64,000 nucleotides of DNA from Falsiroseomonas frigidaquae (GCF_012163145.1 NZ_JAAVTX010000004.1:248001-312000); one strand, 5' to 3'. Shown: positions 24,506 to 33,506, counted from the stretch's first letter. Numbers and translations: made by a program. The notes: a model not told the origin generated them from the letters alone.

Positions 24506-26899
24506 TCACACCACCCAGTCGTCATCGGTGATGCGGGCGATGCCGTTGCCATCGGCGATGGTCGCCCCATCCGGGCTGGTCAGCGCCAGGCGGAACCACT
24601 CCGTGCCCTCCGCAACCTCATCCGGCCGCAGCGTGATGGCGACGGTCTTGCTGGTCTCGCCCGGGGCGAAGACCAGCGTGCCGGCGGCGGCGACGTAATC
24701 GGTCTCATCCGCCGTGCCGGGCATGGTCTGCCAACCCACCGTCACCGGCGCCACGCCCGGCGCCGTCAGGCTGACGGTGAACACCGCCTGGCGCGAGGCC
24801 TGCGCGACATCGGGCAGGATCGGCTGCAGCGCCGCGATCTTGTCGAAATTCACGCTGTGCCAGTCATCGGCCAGGATGCCGCCGGTGTCGCCGGAATTGG
24901 GGTTCCAGGACCACCAGGCATAGGACACGCCGGCACCCGCCACATCCTGCACCCCATCGGCATTCGTATCCCCGCCGAGATAGGCGGTGATTTTCTCCAT
25001 CCAGGCCTGGTCGCGCGGGTCCGTCAGGCGGGAGCCGAGTTCGCCGACCAGCACCGGGGCCGTCCCCTCCCGCCACAGATAGCCCCACATGCGATCGAAG
25101 ATGGCGGGCAGGTTGTCCGGGAAATCGGCGGCGTAGAAGAAGGGCTGCGGGAAGACCGAGTTCGGATAGTCGTGCGGCGCATAGACCAGCTTGTCCGGCT
25201 GGTTCAGCAGGATCGGCCGGTCCCGCGCCCCGGCCAGGTTGCCGCCCCACCAGTAATGCTCGCCATCGTGCTGGCCGACGCCTTCCACCAGGATCAGCCA
25301 GTCCGGGTTCTTCGCCAGCACGGCGTTGCCCGCGATCTCCGCCGCCGTTGCCCAGGATTTCCAGTTGGCGCCATGCGGTTCGTTGTGCAGGTCCGCGCCG
25401 ATCACGGTGGGGTTGCCGGCATAGCGCGTTGCCAGTTCCTCCCACATCTTCACCCAGCGCGCCGTGGTGTATTCGCCCTCGTACCACAGCCCGTTGCCGT
25501 TCGGGCCATTGCCGGCGCTGCTGCGGTGGTGGTCCAGGATGATCCGCAGGCCGATTTCCCCGGCATGTTCCACGATGCGGTCGATGATCTGGACCGGCGT
25601 CAGGCCAGCAAGATCCGGGTTCAGCCGGAAATCGATGCCATTGGGCGTGCCGCCCTTCTGGATCGCCTCGGCCGAGAAGGGCAGGCGGATGGCGTTGAAG
25701 CCGAGTTCCGCCATCTGCTCCATCATCTCCCGCCAGTTGCGCAGATGCAGCCCATGCGGCGCGAAGGCGGTGGTCTCCATCCCGAACCAGTTCAACGCGG
25801 CGATGCGGGCTGGGGCGCCGGTCGCGTCCACGATCTCCCGCCCGGCGGTGGACAGCACGCCCTGCAGGCCCCTGCCACCCGGGTCGCCTTCGGTGATGGT
25901 CGCGGCATCGGCGGTCATCAGCCGCGGCAGGTCGTCGTTGCGGAGGGTCCCGGTCGCGGCCCCGTCCGCCAGCACGCCGCGCACGGCATGCGACAGGTGC
26001 AGCAGCACCGTCTCATCCGCCTCGATCACCCGGTCGCCCAGCACCTTCACCACGATGTTGCGGCTGGTCTCGCCGGGGTCGAAGCGCAGCGTGCCGCTGC
26101 TGGCCAGGTAGTCCTCGCCGGCCACCGCGGTGCCATCCGCCGTGGCGAAGCGCACCAGCACGGCCTTGGTGGAAGCCTCCGCCAGCGTCACGGTGAAGCT
26201 CAGGCTGGCCTGGCCGGAATTGCGCTCCACCACGCTGGCATCGGCGATCTCGATGCGCGGCCCGTCATCGTTCAGCACGACGGCCTCCGCCACCGCCGCG
26301 CCCAGCGTGCCGCCGCTGGCGCCGGTCAGGCGCAGGTTGAAGCTCTCGGTGCCTTCGGCCACCGCGTCATCGACCAGGGTGACGGCGACCACACGGCTCG
26401 TTTCGCCCGCGGCGAAGGTGACGCTGCCGAGCGCGGCCCGGAAATCCGTCCCGGCCCGCGCCGTGCCGGCCTCGGTCGCGTAGCTCACCGTCACGGGGGC
26501 GGTGGCCGCATGGCTCAGGCCGATGCGGAACAGCGCCACGCCCTCGGATTCCAACATCGTGACACCGGCGATATCCACCTCCGGCGGTGTCGGCGGCACC
26601 AGCCCCGGCACATCCAGTTGCCAGTCGGAGGGGTCGGGGACGCTGCCGCCGGGCCCGGCGGTGAAGCCGAGCGTGATGCGGCCACCGGCCGGCACATCGG
26701 CGTTCCAGGGCGCGTTCCGCAGCACCACGCGGCCATCCGCCTGGCTGACGACTTCCGCGCCCCAGATGTTATCGATGATGAAGCCGGCGTCGAAGGCGAG
26801 CGTCCAGCCGGCCAGGGCGCGGTCCGTATCCAGCACCACCTGGCCGACGAAGCCATGCCCCCAGTCACTGCTGCGGGAAAACGCGACCTCAACCGGCAT
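24506..26899 (-). CDS. GH5-type glycanase with CBM2-like and Calx-beta modules
   Basis: A 797-residue modular glycoside hydrolase. Order: CBM2-like domain 1-85 (SSDWGHGFVGQVVL, GWTLAFDAGF); two Calx-beta repeats at about 110-215 and 220-325; a GH5 catalytic domain at about 350-690 with the acid/base Glu507 in LHNEPHG and nucleophile Glu620 in VLVGELGS; then a third Calx-beta at about 700-790. GGGGAGGG precedes the ATG at 26899. No N-terminal signal peptide is visible, although all modules are extracellular types. Secretion by a leaderless route is therefore likely. Cellulose or a related beta-glucan is the probable substrate. Confidence 0.9.
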   Translation of the reverse strand: MPVEVAFSRSSDWGHGFVGQVVLDTDRALAGWTLAFDAGFIIDNIWGAEVVSQADGRVVLRNAPWNADVPAGGRITLGFTAGPGGSVPDPSDWQLDVPGLVPPTPPEVDIAGVTMLESEGVALFRIGLSHAATAPVTVSYATEAGTARAGTDFRAALGSVTFAAGETSRVVAVTLVDDAVAEGTESFNLRLTGASGGTLGAAVAEAVVLNDDGPRIEIADASVVERNSGQASLSFTVTLAEASTKAVLVRFATADGTAVAGEDYLASSGTLRFDPGETSRNIVVKVLGDRVIEADETVLLHLSHAVRGVLADGAATGTLRNDDLPRLMTADAATITEGDPGGRGLQGVLSTAGREIVDATGAPARIAALNWFGMETTAFAPHGLHLRNWREMMEQMAELGFNAIRLPFSAEAIQKGGTPNGIDFRLNPDLAGLTPVQIIDRIVEHAGEIGLRIILDHHRSSAGNGPNGNGLWYEGEYTTARWVKMWEELATRYAGNPTVIGADLHNEPHGANWKSWATAAEIAGNAVLAKNPDWLILVEGVGQHDGEHYWWGGNLAGARDRPILLNQPDKLVYAPHDYPNSVFPQPFFYAADFPDNLPAIFDRMWGYLWREGTAPVLVGELGSRLTDPRDQAWMEKITAYLGGDTNADGVQDVAGAGVSYAWWSWNPNSGDTGGILADDWHSVNFDKIAALQPILPDVAQASRQAVFTVSLTAPGVAPVTVGWQTMPGTADETDYVAAAGTLVFAPGETSKTVAITLRPDEVAEGTEWFRLALTSPDGATIADGNGIARITDDDWVV

Positions 26900-26983
26900 C
26901 CTGCCCTCCCCGCGACGTCGCGGCACTTCATCCCACGTCGCGATTCGGCCGGTCAAGCCGTTCCGGTATCGAGATTTTCGGCT

Positions 26984-28438
26984 TCAGTTTCGCCAGGCGG
27001 CCGGAACATGGCGGAAGGGCAGCCCCGCCAGGTCCAGCGCCGCCGGGCCGGGGCAGTCGCATTCCACGATGGCGGCGCAGCGCCCGGCGAAGGCGGCGCG
27101 GAAATGGTTCTTCGCCTTGTTCGCCAGGATGCGCGTGGCGCCCAGGTCGATGCCGTGCAGCGCGAAGAAGGCCGGGTCCACCGCCGCCTCCTTCCGGCTG
27201 GTGACGATGATGCGCAGCCAGTCGCCGACCCGCAGCACCGCGGTGGCGCCGAGATCCACCGGCGCGCCGCGTTCCATCGGCCCTTCATTGGTGAACAGCC
27301 CATCGGTCAGCCGCTCCACCGTGGCGGTGACGGTGACGGGCGGGCCGAAATCCACCGTGGTGCGGCCGCCGAGCGCGAAATCCGCCACGCCGCCCTGCCC
27401 CGCTGCCTGGGCAGCGGCGACGCTGGCCGGATCGTGCAGGAAGGCGAAGACGGTGGGCACGCCGGGCGCGGCCTCCACCAGCACACGCAGCAGGCCGGGG
27501 CTGTCGGCGACGCCGCCGGAAAGCGGGTTGTCCGCCGGATCGAGCAGCGCCACCAGGCCGGCCGGCGCGGCGAGTGCCGTGGCCAGCGCCTCCCGCGCCC
27601 CCGGCAGCGTCACGGCGAAGCGCGGCAGGCGGCGTTCGATGGCGCCGATCACGGCCTGCGCGGCCCGAGTGGCGGCCTCGGCGCTGGTCGCCCAGGCCAT
27701 GCCGGAGGGCCCGGCGAAAGGCGTATCGCCCCAGGAGAAGCCGCCGAAGGGCGCGGCTTCCAGCACCACCTCATCCTGCAGCGCCGCCGCCTCCGCCCAG
27801 ACCTCCGCCATCGGCCCGGATTCGGAGCGCATATGGAAGGAATGCAGCACGACCGGCAGTTTCAGGATGGCGCCATGCAGCCGCTCGCCGGCCATGCGGC
27901 GTTCCAGCAGCGCCAGCGCGCGCAGCGCCGTCGCGTCCATGTCGAGATGCGGATAGGTGCGATAGACGCTGGCGCCATCCAGCAGCGTGGCGAGTTCCGG
28001 CGCCATGTTGCCGTGGAAATCGAAGCTGGCGGTGAGCGGCGTCGCGCCGATCAGGTCCCGCACCCGGCGGACGATGTGCAGGTCCGCCGCCGGCACATCC
28101 TCCGCCACGCAGGCGCCGTGCAGGGACAGGTACACACCATCCCAGGGCGCGCCCGCGCGCAGCCCTTCCAGCACTTCCCCAAGCCAGCCCTCGAAGGCCG
28201 CCCGCGTCAGCGGGCCGCCGGGCTGCGCGGAGGTGCAGCGCAGCACCGTCGCCTGCCAGCCGGGGCGCGCCTCCAGGAAGCGCGCCAGCCCGCCGAGCTC
28301 CGTGCCGGTGCCGGCATAGCGTTCCAGCGCCGCCGCGCCGGAAACCCATTCGCGGGAGCGCAACGCCTCCGGCTCGGTCGGGGTGGGGGAGAAGGAGTTA
28401 CCCTCGAACCAGAGGCGGGCGACAGCGATCTTCGGCAT
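26984..28438 (-). CDS. M81 family metallopeptidase (MlrC-like)
   Basis: A 484-residue protein of the M81/MlrC family, first known from microcystin-degrading bacteria. Features: RLWFEGNSFSP near the N-terminus, LSLHGACVAEDVP near 105, FDFHGNM near 139, RTYPHLDMDATA near 160 and SFHMRSESGP near 195, which place the putative zinc ligands. The C-terminal half matches the partner domain (PVTVTATVERLTDGLFTNEGP). Members probably hydrolyse small peptide or amide substrates; the substrate here is unknown. A zinc metallopeptidase gene lies upstream on the same strand. Confidence 0.88.
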   Translation of the reverse strand: MPKIAVARLWFEGNSFSPTPTEPEALRSREWVSGAAALERYAGTGTELGGLARFLEARPGWQATVLRCTSAQPGGPLTRAAFEGWLGEVLEGLRAGAPWDGVYLSLHGACVAEDVPAADLHIVRRVRDLIGATPLTASFDFHGNMAPELATLLDGASVYRTYPHLDMDATALRALALLERRMAGERLHGAILKLPVVLHSFHMRSESGPMAEVWAEAAALQDEVVLEAAPFGGFSWGDTPFAGPSGMAWATSAEAATRAAQAVIGAIERRLPRFAVTLPGAREALATALAAPAGLVALLDPADNPLSGGVADSPGLLRVLVEAAPGVPTVFAFLHDPASVAAAQAAGQGGVADFALGGRTTVDFGPPVTVTATVERLTDGLFTNEGPMERGAPVDLGATAVLRVGDWLRIIVTSRKEAAVDPAFFALHGIDLGATRILANKAKNHFRAAFAGRCAAIVECDCPGPAALDLAGLPFRHVPAAWRN

Positions 28439-28467
28439 GGCCCCAGTCTAGCGGGTTCGCCGAAAGA

Positions 28468-29295
28468 CTAAAGCTGGCGCGGCGCGAAGGTATCGCAGGC
28501 TTCCAGCGTACCGTTCTGCAGCCCGGCGCGGAACCAGCGCACCCGCTGCGCGGAGGTGCCGTGGGTGAAGCTCTCCGGTACCACCTGGCTACCGCCACGG
28601 CGCTGCAGCCGGTCATCGCCCACGGCGGCGGCGGCACCAAGGCCTTCCTCGATATCGCCATCCTCCAGGATCTGCCGCGCATCCTGCGCCCGGCGCGCCC
28701 AGAGGCCGGCCAGGCAATCCGCCTGCAACTCCACCCGCACCTGCATGTCGTTGGATTGCTGGCCCTGGCGCAGCAGGCCGAGCTGGTTCTGCACATGGTG
28801 CCCGACCTCATGCGCGATCACATAGGCGGCGGCGAAATCGCCCGGCGCGCCGAGGCGGCGCTGCATTTCCGCCAGGAATTCGAGGTCGATATACACCTGC
28901 CGGTCACCGGGGCAGTAGAACGGGCCGACCGTCGCCTGCGCCACGCCACAGGCGGATTGCACGGCGCCGCTGAACAGCACCAGCGTCGGCGCGTCGTAGC
29001 GGCGGCCATTCTCCGCGAAAAGCGGCGTCCAGACATCCTCTGTCTCGGCCAGCACGCGGCGCACGAAGCGCGCGCCCTCGTCCTGCGCCGGCGCGCCCTG
29101 GCGCGTCTGGGTCTGGGTTTGCGGTGCCGGGTCCATGCCGGACAGGATCACACTGGGATCGACGCCGAACAGCAGCGCCAGCACCACCAGCACCACGCCG
29201 CCCAAGCCGCCACCGATCGCGATTCCGCCGCGGCCAACCCGCATGCCGCGACGATCCTCGACATTGCCGCTTTCGCGCCCACCGCCCAACCGCAT
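28468..29295 (-). CDS. Neutral zinc metallopeptidase (YpfJ/KPN_02809 family)
   Basis: A 275-residue membrane-anchored protein. A Gly/Arg-rich N-terminus precedes one membrane span (IAIGGGLGGVVLVVLALLFG) at about 25-44. The C-terminal domain carries FYCPGDRQVYIDLEFLAEM near 126-144, the zinc site HEVGHH at 162-167, ELQADCLAGLWA with the third ligand, and ESFTHGTSAQRVRWFRAGL. The length and motifs match the YpfJ-like family. The physiological substrate is not established for the family. ATG at 29295. Confidence 0.9.
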   Translation of the reverse strand: MRLGGGRESGNVEDRRGMRVGRGGIAIGGGLGGVVLVVLALLFGVDPSVILSGMDPAPQTQTQTRQGAPAQDEGARFVRRVLAETEDVWTPLFAENGRRYDAPTLVLFSGAVQSACGVAQATVGPFYCPGDRQVYIDLEFLAEMQRRLGAPGDFAAAYVIAHEVGHHVQNQLGLLRQGQQSNDMQVRVELQADCLAGLWARRAQDARQILEDGDIEEGLGAAAAVGDDRLQRRGGSQVVPESFTHGTSAQRVRWFRAGLQNGTLEACDTFAPRQL

Positions 29296-29343
29296 CGCCG
29301 CACCCTCCGTGTCGGGGCAGCAACGTCCGCGGGGTGGTGGAGT

Positions 29344-29387
29344 TTCAGCCGCGCAGCAGCAAGCCGGGCATTCAGCCGCGCAGCAGC
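29344..29387 (-). repeat. 27-bp-period duplication at the end of the racemase-like gene
   Basis: TTCAGCCGCGCAGCAGC at 29344-29360 recurs at 29371-29387. The second copy contains the stop codon of the gene at 29372-30100, and the first repeats it beyond the gene, as at the tctA end. Confidence 0.8.
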
Positions 29388-30100
29388 GCGGCCAGCGCCG
29401 GGCTCAGCCCGATCGCCTCGCGCCCCTGCGGCGCGGCATAGCTGCCGGCGCGCGGCTTCGGCAGGCGCATCCGCACCATCGCCTCGGCCAGCGTCACGGC
29501 GCAGGCGATGCCATCCAGCAGCGGCACCGGGGAACGCGCCTGCAGCCCGGCCGCCAACCCGGCCAGCGCGGCGCCACCCAGCACCACCGAATCGCAACGC
29601 GCCGCCATCGCCTCCGCCGCCGCCAGCACCTGCGCCGCCGCGCCGTCCGGGTCCGCGATGGCCTGCTGCGGCGTCAGCGGCAGGCCCACCACCTCCGCGC
29701 AGCGCGCCGCCAGGCCGTGGCGCGCCACCAGTTCCTCATAGGGCCGCGCCTGGCCGAGCGTCAGCACGCCGAAGCTGCCGCCCAGCAGGCAGGCGGTCAG
29801 GCAGGCGGCCTCCGTCATGCCGAGCACCGGGCAGGGCATCATCTGCCGCGCCGCATCCAGCGCCGTGTCGTGGCTCACCGCCAGCACCACCGCCTCCACC
29901 GCGCCGGCATGTTCCGCCAGCGTCGCCAGCAGCGCATGGGCGGCGATGGCGTTCTCCACCCGCGTCGAGATCACCGCCGGGCCGAAGCCGGGTGTCGCGC
30001 CGATGATCTGCGTGCCCGGCGCCGCTGCCGCCCGGGCCGCCGCGACGCAGGCCTGCGTGATGGCCTCCGTCGTGTTGGCGTTCGCCACCAGGATCCGCAT
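29372..30100 (-). CDS. Asp/Glu/hydantoin racemase family protein lacking catalytic cysteines
   Basis: A 242-residue member of the hydantoin racemase superfamily. It begins MRILVANANTTEAITQ and contains GATPGFGPAVISTRVEN and GSFGVLTLG. The two positions that hold catalytic cysteines in active racemases read Ser76 (AVSHD, normally ACxxD) and Gly176 (VLGGA, normally LGCAG). The paralogue at 32820-33506 keeps both. This copy is therefore probably not a racemase; it may have another lyase or binding role. ATG at 30100 begins exactly where the family starts; an upstream GTG overlaps the preceding stop. It lies 4 bp after the TauD-like gene. Confidence 0.82.
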   Translation of the reverse strand: MRILVANANTTEAITQACVAAARAAAAPGTQIIGATPGFGPAVISTRVENAIAAHALLATLAEHAGAVEAVVLAVSHDTALDAARQMMPCPVLGMTEAACLTACLLGGSFGVLTLGQARPYEELVARHGLAARCAEVVGLPLTPQQAIADPDGAAAQVLAAAEAMAARCDSVVLGGAALAGLAAGLQARSPVPLLDGIACAVTLAEAMVRMRLPKPRAGSYAAPQGREAIGLSPALAALLRG

Positions 30101-30104
30101 GGGT

Positions 30105-31214
30105 TCAGCCACCGACCATGGTGCCGCCCGGCGCCGCCGAGGCGCCGGCCAGTGCCAGCAGGCCTTCCGGCAGGGCGCGGGAGGATTCGGTCAGCAGCAG
30201 CAGGCGCAGCGCCTCCCGCTTGCCCGGGCTGGCAGGCGACGGGGGTGGCGCGGGTGGCAGTGGCTCCGCCATGGCGCCGGGCTGGGAACCGGCTTCCGCA
30301 GCGGCCTCGGGCGTCACCGGCACCGGGTCGGCCGGCAGCGGCTCGGCCGGCAATTCGGCCAGGCTCTCTGCGCGGCGCTTCCAGACCTGCAGCGGGTTGA
30401 ACAGCAGCACGTCGCCGGGCCGCACATCCATCCGCAGCGCCAGGCCCGGCTCGGCGCAGAGGCTGTCGAGCAGGTCCAGCGCCTGCATCTGCGGCCCGGT
30501 CAATCGCGGCGTCTGGGGCACGCGCTGCGCGGCATCGATCGAGTCGCGCGCATAGCGGCCGACGAAGGCGCCGGAGGCGGTGCTGAACACCGGCAGGTCG
30601 ATCACCTCCCCGGTCGGGGTCGCGTGCGGCATCGGCCGGTACAGCAATTCCAGCGCCGCGCGGTCGCGCTTCATCATTTCATTGTGCACGGAGGCCGCGG
30701 CGACCAGCATGGCCGGGTCCACATCGGGCGGCTGGCGCAGCACCAGCAGCGCGACGATATCTGCCGCATCGGCATGGAAGCGCCAGCGCAGCGCCCCGCC
30801 GGCGGCGGAGACCATGCGCTGCACCGCGCCTCCCAGTCCCGGCAATGGCCGCCCGAGATGGGCGCCGAGCGCCACCAGCAGCGGCTCGGCCAGCGCCTCC
30901 CCCAGCCGTTCCAGCGTCAGGCCGCGCAGCAGCACGAAGCCGCGGCCGGTATCCAGCCGCGTCGCGGCGCCGCGCAGCACCGCGCCCAGATGCGGCAGCG
31001 GCGCCTCGGCCGCGGATTGCGGGGCGCGGCCGCCGAGCGCGGTCAGTGCCTGTTCCAGCTCCGCCAGATCTTCCGCCCCCAGCGGAATCATCCAGTCGGA
31101 GGTGCGGAGGTCCGCGGCCCGCCAGGCCGCCTGCCCGGCCTGCGGCACGATGCGCGGGCGGGGCGGGACCAGGGGGGGATTGGCGCTTTGGGAAGCCTGG
31201 GGCGTGTCACTCAT
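30105..31214 (-). CDS. TauD/TfdA-like protein with incomplete iron site
   Basis: A 369-residue protein resembling TauD-fold 2-oxoglutarate dioxygenases: GRGFVLLRGLTLERLG near 90-105, FHADAADIVALLVLR with His147 and Asp149 as the first two iron ligands, then MDVRPGDVLLFNPLQVWKRR. The distal histidine expected around residue 279 (NNxxxLHxR in active relatives) is replaced by Trp-Lys. A Pro/Ala-rich insertion of about 45 residues then separates this from the final LRLLLLTESSRALP. The active site thus looks broken or altered. The racemase-like gene follows 4 bp later, so both odd proteins are probably made together. Confidence 0.75.
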   Translation of the reverse strand: MSDTPQASQSANPPLVPPRPRIVPQAGQAAWRAADLRTSDWMIPLGAEDLAELEQALTALGGRAPQSAAEAPLPHLGAVLRGAATRLDTGRGFVLLRGLTLERLGEALAEPLLVALGAHLGRPLPGLGGAVQRMVSAAGGALRWRFHADAADIVALLVLRQPPDVDPAMLVAAASVHNEMMKRDRAALELLYRPMPHATPTGEVIDLPVFSTASGAFVGRYARDSIDAAQRVPQTPRLTGPQMQALDLLDSLCAEPGLALRMDVRPGDVLLFNPLQVWKRRAESLAELPAEPLPADPVPVTPEAAAEAGSQPGAMAEPLPPAPPPSPASPGKREALRLLLLTESSRALPEGLLALAGASAAPGGTMVGG

Positions 31215-31307
31215 CGCCGCCACACTACCAGCCCTTGCGCCGGCCGCCACATCTTGCCTTGCGGCCCGCCCTGCCCCCAGGCTGTGCGCTTACCTGGGAG
31301 ACCGCAA

Positions 31308-32459
31308 ATGGCCGAATCCGCCCCCGCCCCGCACCTCGACCTGCCCTTCGACACGGAGGCGATGCTGGACGGGCTGCGGCCCTGGGTGGAATGCGAAAGC
31401 CCGACCTTCGACGCCGCCGCGGTAGGCCGCATGATGGACCTGGCCGGCCGCGACATGGCGATGGCCGGCGCTCGGGTGGAACGCATTGCCGGCCGCATGG
31501 GCTTCGGTGACTGCGTCCGCGCCCGGTTCCCCCACCCGGCCGGGGACACCGCGCCCGGCATCCTGGTCCTGGCACACCTGGATACGGTGCACCCGATCGG
31601 CACATTGGCGAAACTGCCCTGGAAGCGGGATGGCGGCACCTGCCGCGGGCCGGGCATCTTCGACATGAAGGGCGGAACCTTCCTGGCGATGGAGGCGATG
31701 CGCCAGGTGCTGCGCGCCGGGGTCACCACGCCCCTGCCCGTCACCTTCCTGCTGACCTCGGACGAGGAAGTCGGCAGCCCCTCCACCCGCGACCTGATCG
31801 AGGCCGAGGCCCGCCGCGCCCGCTACGTGCTGGTGCCCGAGCCCGCCCGGCCGGATGGCGGCGTGGTCACCGGCCGCTATGCCATCGCCCGCTTCAACCT
31901 GCGCACCACCGGCCGCCCCAGCCATGCCGGCATCACCCTCGGCGAGGGCCGCTCGGCCATCCGGGAAATGTGCCGCCAGGTGCTGGCGATCGAGGCGATG
32001 ACGACGGAGGACTGCACCTTCTCCGCCGGCGTCATCCATGGCGGGCAATGGGTGAACTGCGTGGCGACGCATTGCGATGCGGAAGTGCTGTCCATGGCCA
32101 AGCGCCAGGCGGACCTCGATGCCGGCGTCGCCCGCATGCTGGCGCTGCAGCCCAGCGCGCCAGACGTGGCGCTGGCGGTGACGCGCGGCGTGACCCGGCC
32201 GGTGTGGGAGGCGGATGCGGGCACCCGCGCGCTGTATGACGTGGCGAACGGCATTGCCGGGAAGCTCGGCTTCGCCATTCCGCCGCAATCCTCCGGCGGC
32301 GGCTCGGACGGCAATTTCACCGGCGCCATGGGCATCCCGACGCTGGATGGCCTCGGCGTGGCCGGCGCCGGGGCGCATACGCTGGATGAGCACATCGCGA
32401 TCGGCAGCCTGGTGCCGCGGGCGAGGCTGTTCGCGGGGTTGCTCACGACGCTTTCTTGA
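31308..32459 (+). CDS. M20 family metallopeptidase (glutamate carboxypeptidase-like)
   Basis: A 383-residue M20/ArgE-CPG2 family hydrolase. Metal ligands and catalytic residues are visible: HLDT with His90 and Asp92, GPGIFDMKGG with Asp119, SDEEVGS with Glu153 and Glu154, and a C-terminal His in GAHTLDEHI. The dimerisation domain begins at RFNLRTTGRPSHAG. GGGAGA precedes the ATG at 31308. It probably cleaves C-terminal amino acids or deacylates amino acids in the cytosol. No signal peptide. It is divergent from the TauD-like gene. Confidence 0.9.
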   Translation: MAESAPAPHLDLPFDTEAMLDGLRPWVECESPTFDAAAVGRMMDLAGRDMAMAGARVERIAGRMGFGDCVRARFPHPAGDTAPGILVLAHLDTVHPIGTLAKLPWKRDGGTCRGPGIFDMKGGTFLAMEAMRQVLRAGVTTPLPVTFLLTSDEEVGSPSTRDLIEAEARRARYVLVPEPARPDGGVVTGRYAIARFNLRTTGRPSHAGITLGEGRSAIREMCRQVLAIEAMTTEDCTFSAGVIHGGQWVNCVATHCDAEVLSMAKRQADLDAGVARMLALQPSAPDVALAVTRGVTRPVWEADAGTRALYDVANGIAGKLGFAIPPQSSGGGSDGNFTGAMGIPTLDGLGVAGAGAHTLDEHIAIGSLVPRARLFAGLLTTLS

Positions 32460-32518
32460 GATTCGTGCGGCGTCGCGAAATTGGGTAATCTTCCCACCAG
32501 ACGAGCAAGGGGAAGAAG

Positions 32519-32767
32519 ATGGTGAATCCGACGGCTTTCGCCATGGTCCTGGCGCTTGCGGCGGCGCCCGGGCTGGCGCTGGCGCAGAGCGCGCCGATCA
32601 ACGGGCCGAATGCGGCCGCGGTGCATGGCCAGAACTGGAACATGCGGCAGGACCTTTCCTCCTCCACCGCCACGGACGGGCTGCCGCTGACCCGGACCCA
32701 GCGGCTGCGCCAGCAGGCGGCGGAAGCGGAGGCGCGTCGCCGGGCGCAGCAGCGCCCGACCCGCTGA
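32519..32767 (+). CDS. Small secreted protein of unknown function
   Basis: An 82-residue protein with a clear signal peptide (AMVLALAAAPGLALAQ) and a short mature part ending in a basic, Arg/Gln/Ala-rich helix (RLRQQAAEAEARRRAQQRP). AGGGGAAGAAG directly before the ATG is a strong ribosome binding site. I recognise no family. It is followed by a hairpin terminator. Confidence 0.7.
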   Translation: MVNPTAFAMVLALAAAPGLALAQSAPINGPNAAAVHGQNWNMRQDLSSSTATDGLPLTRTQRLRQQAAEAEARRRAQQRPTR

Positions 32768-32785
32768 AAACAGTATCTTCCGTGC

Positions 32786-32807
32786 GGTCAGGCGCTTCCG
32801 CCTGACC
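32786..32807. terminator. Hairpin terminator between convergent genes
   Basis: A perfect 9-bp stem (GGTCAGGCG with CGCCTGACC) with CTTC loop lies between the ends of the small secreted protein gene and the racemase gene. The position suits bidirectional termination, although no long T-run follows. Confidence 0.65.
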
Positions 32808-32819
32808 TTGCGGCCCAGG

Positions 32820-33506
32820 CTATTCCGCTGCCTGGGCCTGGCGTTCCGCCTGCGCCGGGCGGGCGGCGATCACCGCCTGCAGGGCCAGCGCCACCGCGGC
32901 CTGGCAGGGCTCGATCACCGGGATGCCGCAGGCCTCCTCCACCGCCGCGCGGTGGAAGGCCATGCCGGCGCAGCCCAGGATCACCGCCTCCGCCCCCATT
33001 TCCGCGATCCGCCGGCCGGCCGCGACCAGGGCGGCGCGGGGGGCGACCGGGTCGGTCAGCACCTCCATCGGCAGGTTCAGCGGGATATGGCCGAGCAGCC
33101 GGCTTTCCACGCCCATCGCCTGCAGCGACCGGCGCTGGCGCGGCAGGGATGGGTCGCCGAAGGCGATGATGCCGAAGCGGTCCGCGCGGGCCAGCGCCGC
33201 AGCCACCGCGCTGCGCAGCGGGCCGAAGACCGGCGCGCGCGTCACGGTGCGGACCGCATCCACCCCGGGGTCGGACACGCAGGCAACCACATAGGCCGCC
33301 GCCGCCTCCTGCTCCACCAGCCGGCACAGCGGTTCCGCCACGCCGAACCAGTCGCGCCAGGTGACGATGGCGGGCGGGCCGGGATCGAGCTGCGTCACCT
33401 CGATCGGCGGCAGGCCCGGGGCGCGGAACCCCTGCAGCGCCAGGTCGATGCCCTGGGTGCAGCTGCGGCTGCTGTTCGGGTTGATCACCAGGATCCGGCC
33501 GGACAT
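32820..33506 (-). CDS. Aspartate/glutamate (hydantoin-type) racemase
   Basis: A 228-residue racemase of the Asp/Glu/hydantoin family. It starts MSGRILVINPNSSRSCTQGID, has the first catalytic Cys76 in ACVSDPG and the second Cys180 in VILGCAGM, and ends near IPVIEPCQAAVALALQAV. GAGGAGGG lies before the ATG at 33506. It probably epimerises an amino acid or a hydantoin derivative without a cofactor. It is the intact counterpart of the cysteine-free paralogue at 29372-30100. Confidence 0.88.
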   Translation of the reverse strand: MSGRILVINPNSSRSCTQGIDLALQGFRAPGLPPIEVTQLDPGPPAIVTWRDWFGVAEPLCRLVEQEAAAAYVVACVSDPGVDAVRTVTRAPVFGPLRSAVAAALARADRFGIIAFGDPSLPRQRRSLQAMGVESRLLGHIPLNLPMEVLTDPVAPRAALVAAGRRIAEMGAEAVILGCAGMAFHRAAVEEACGIPVIEPCQAAVALALQAVIAARPAQAERQAQAAE

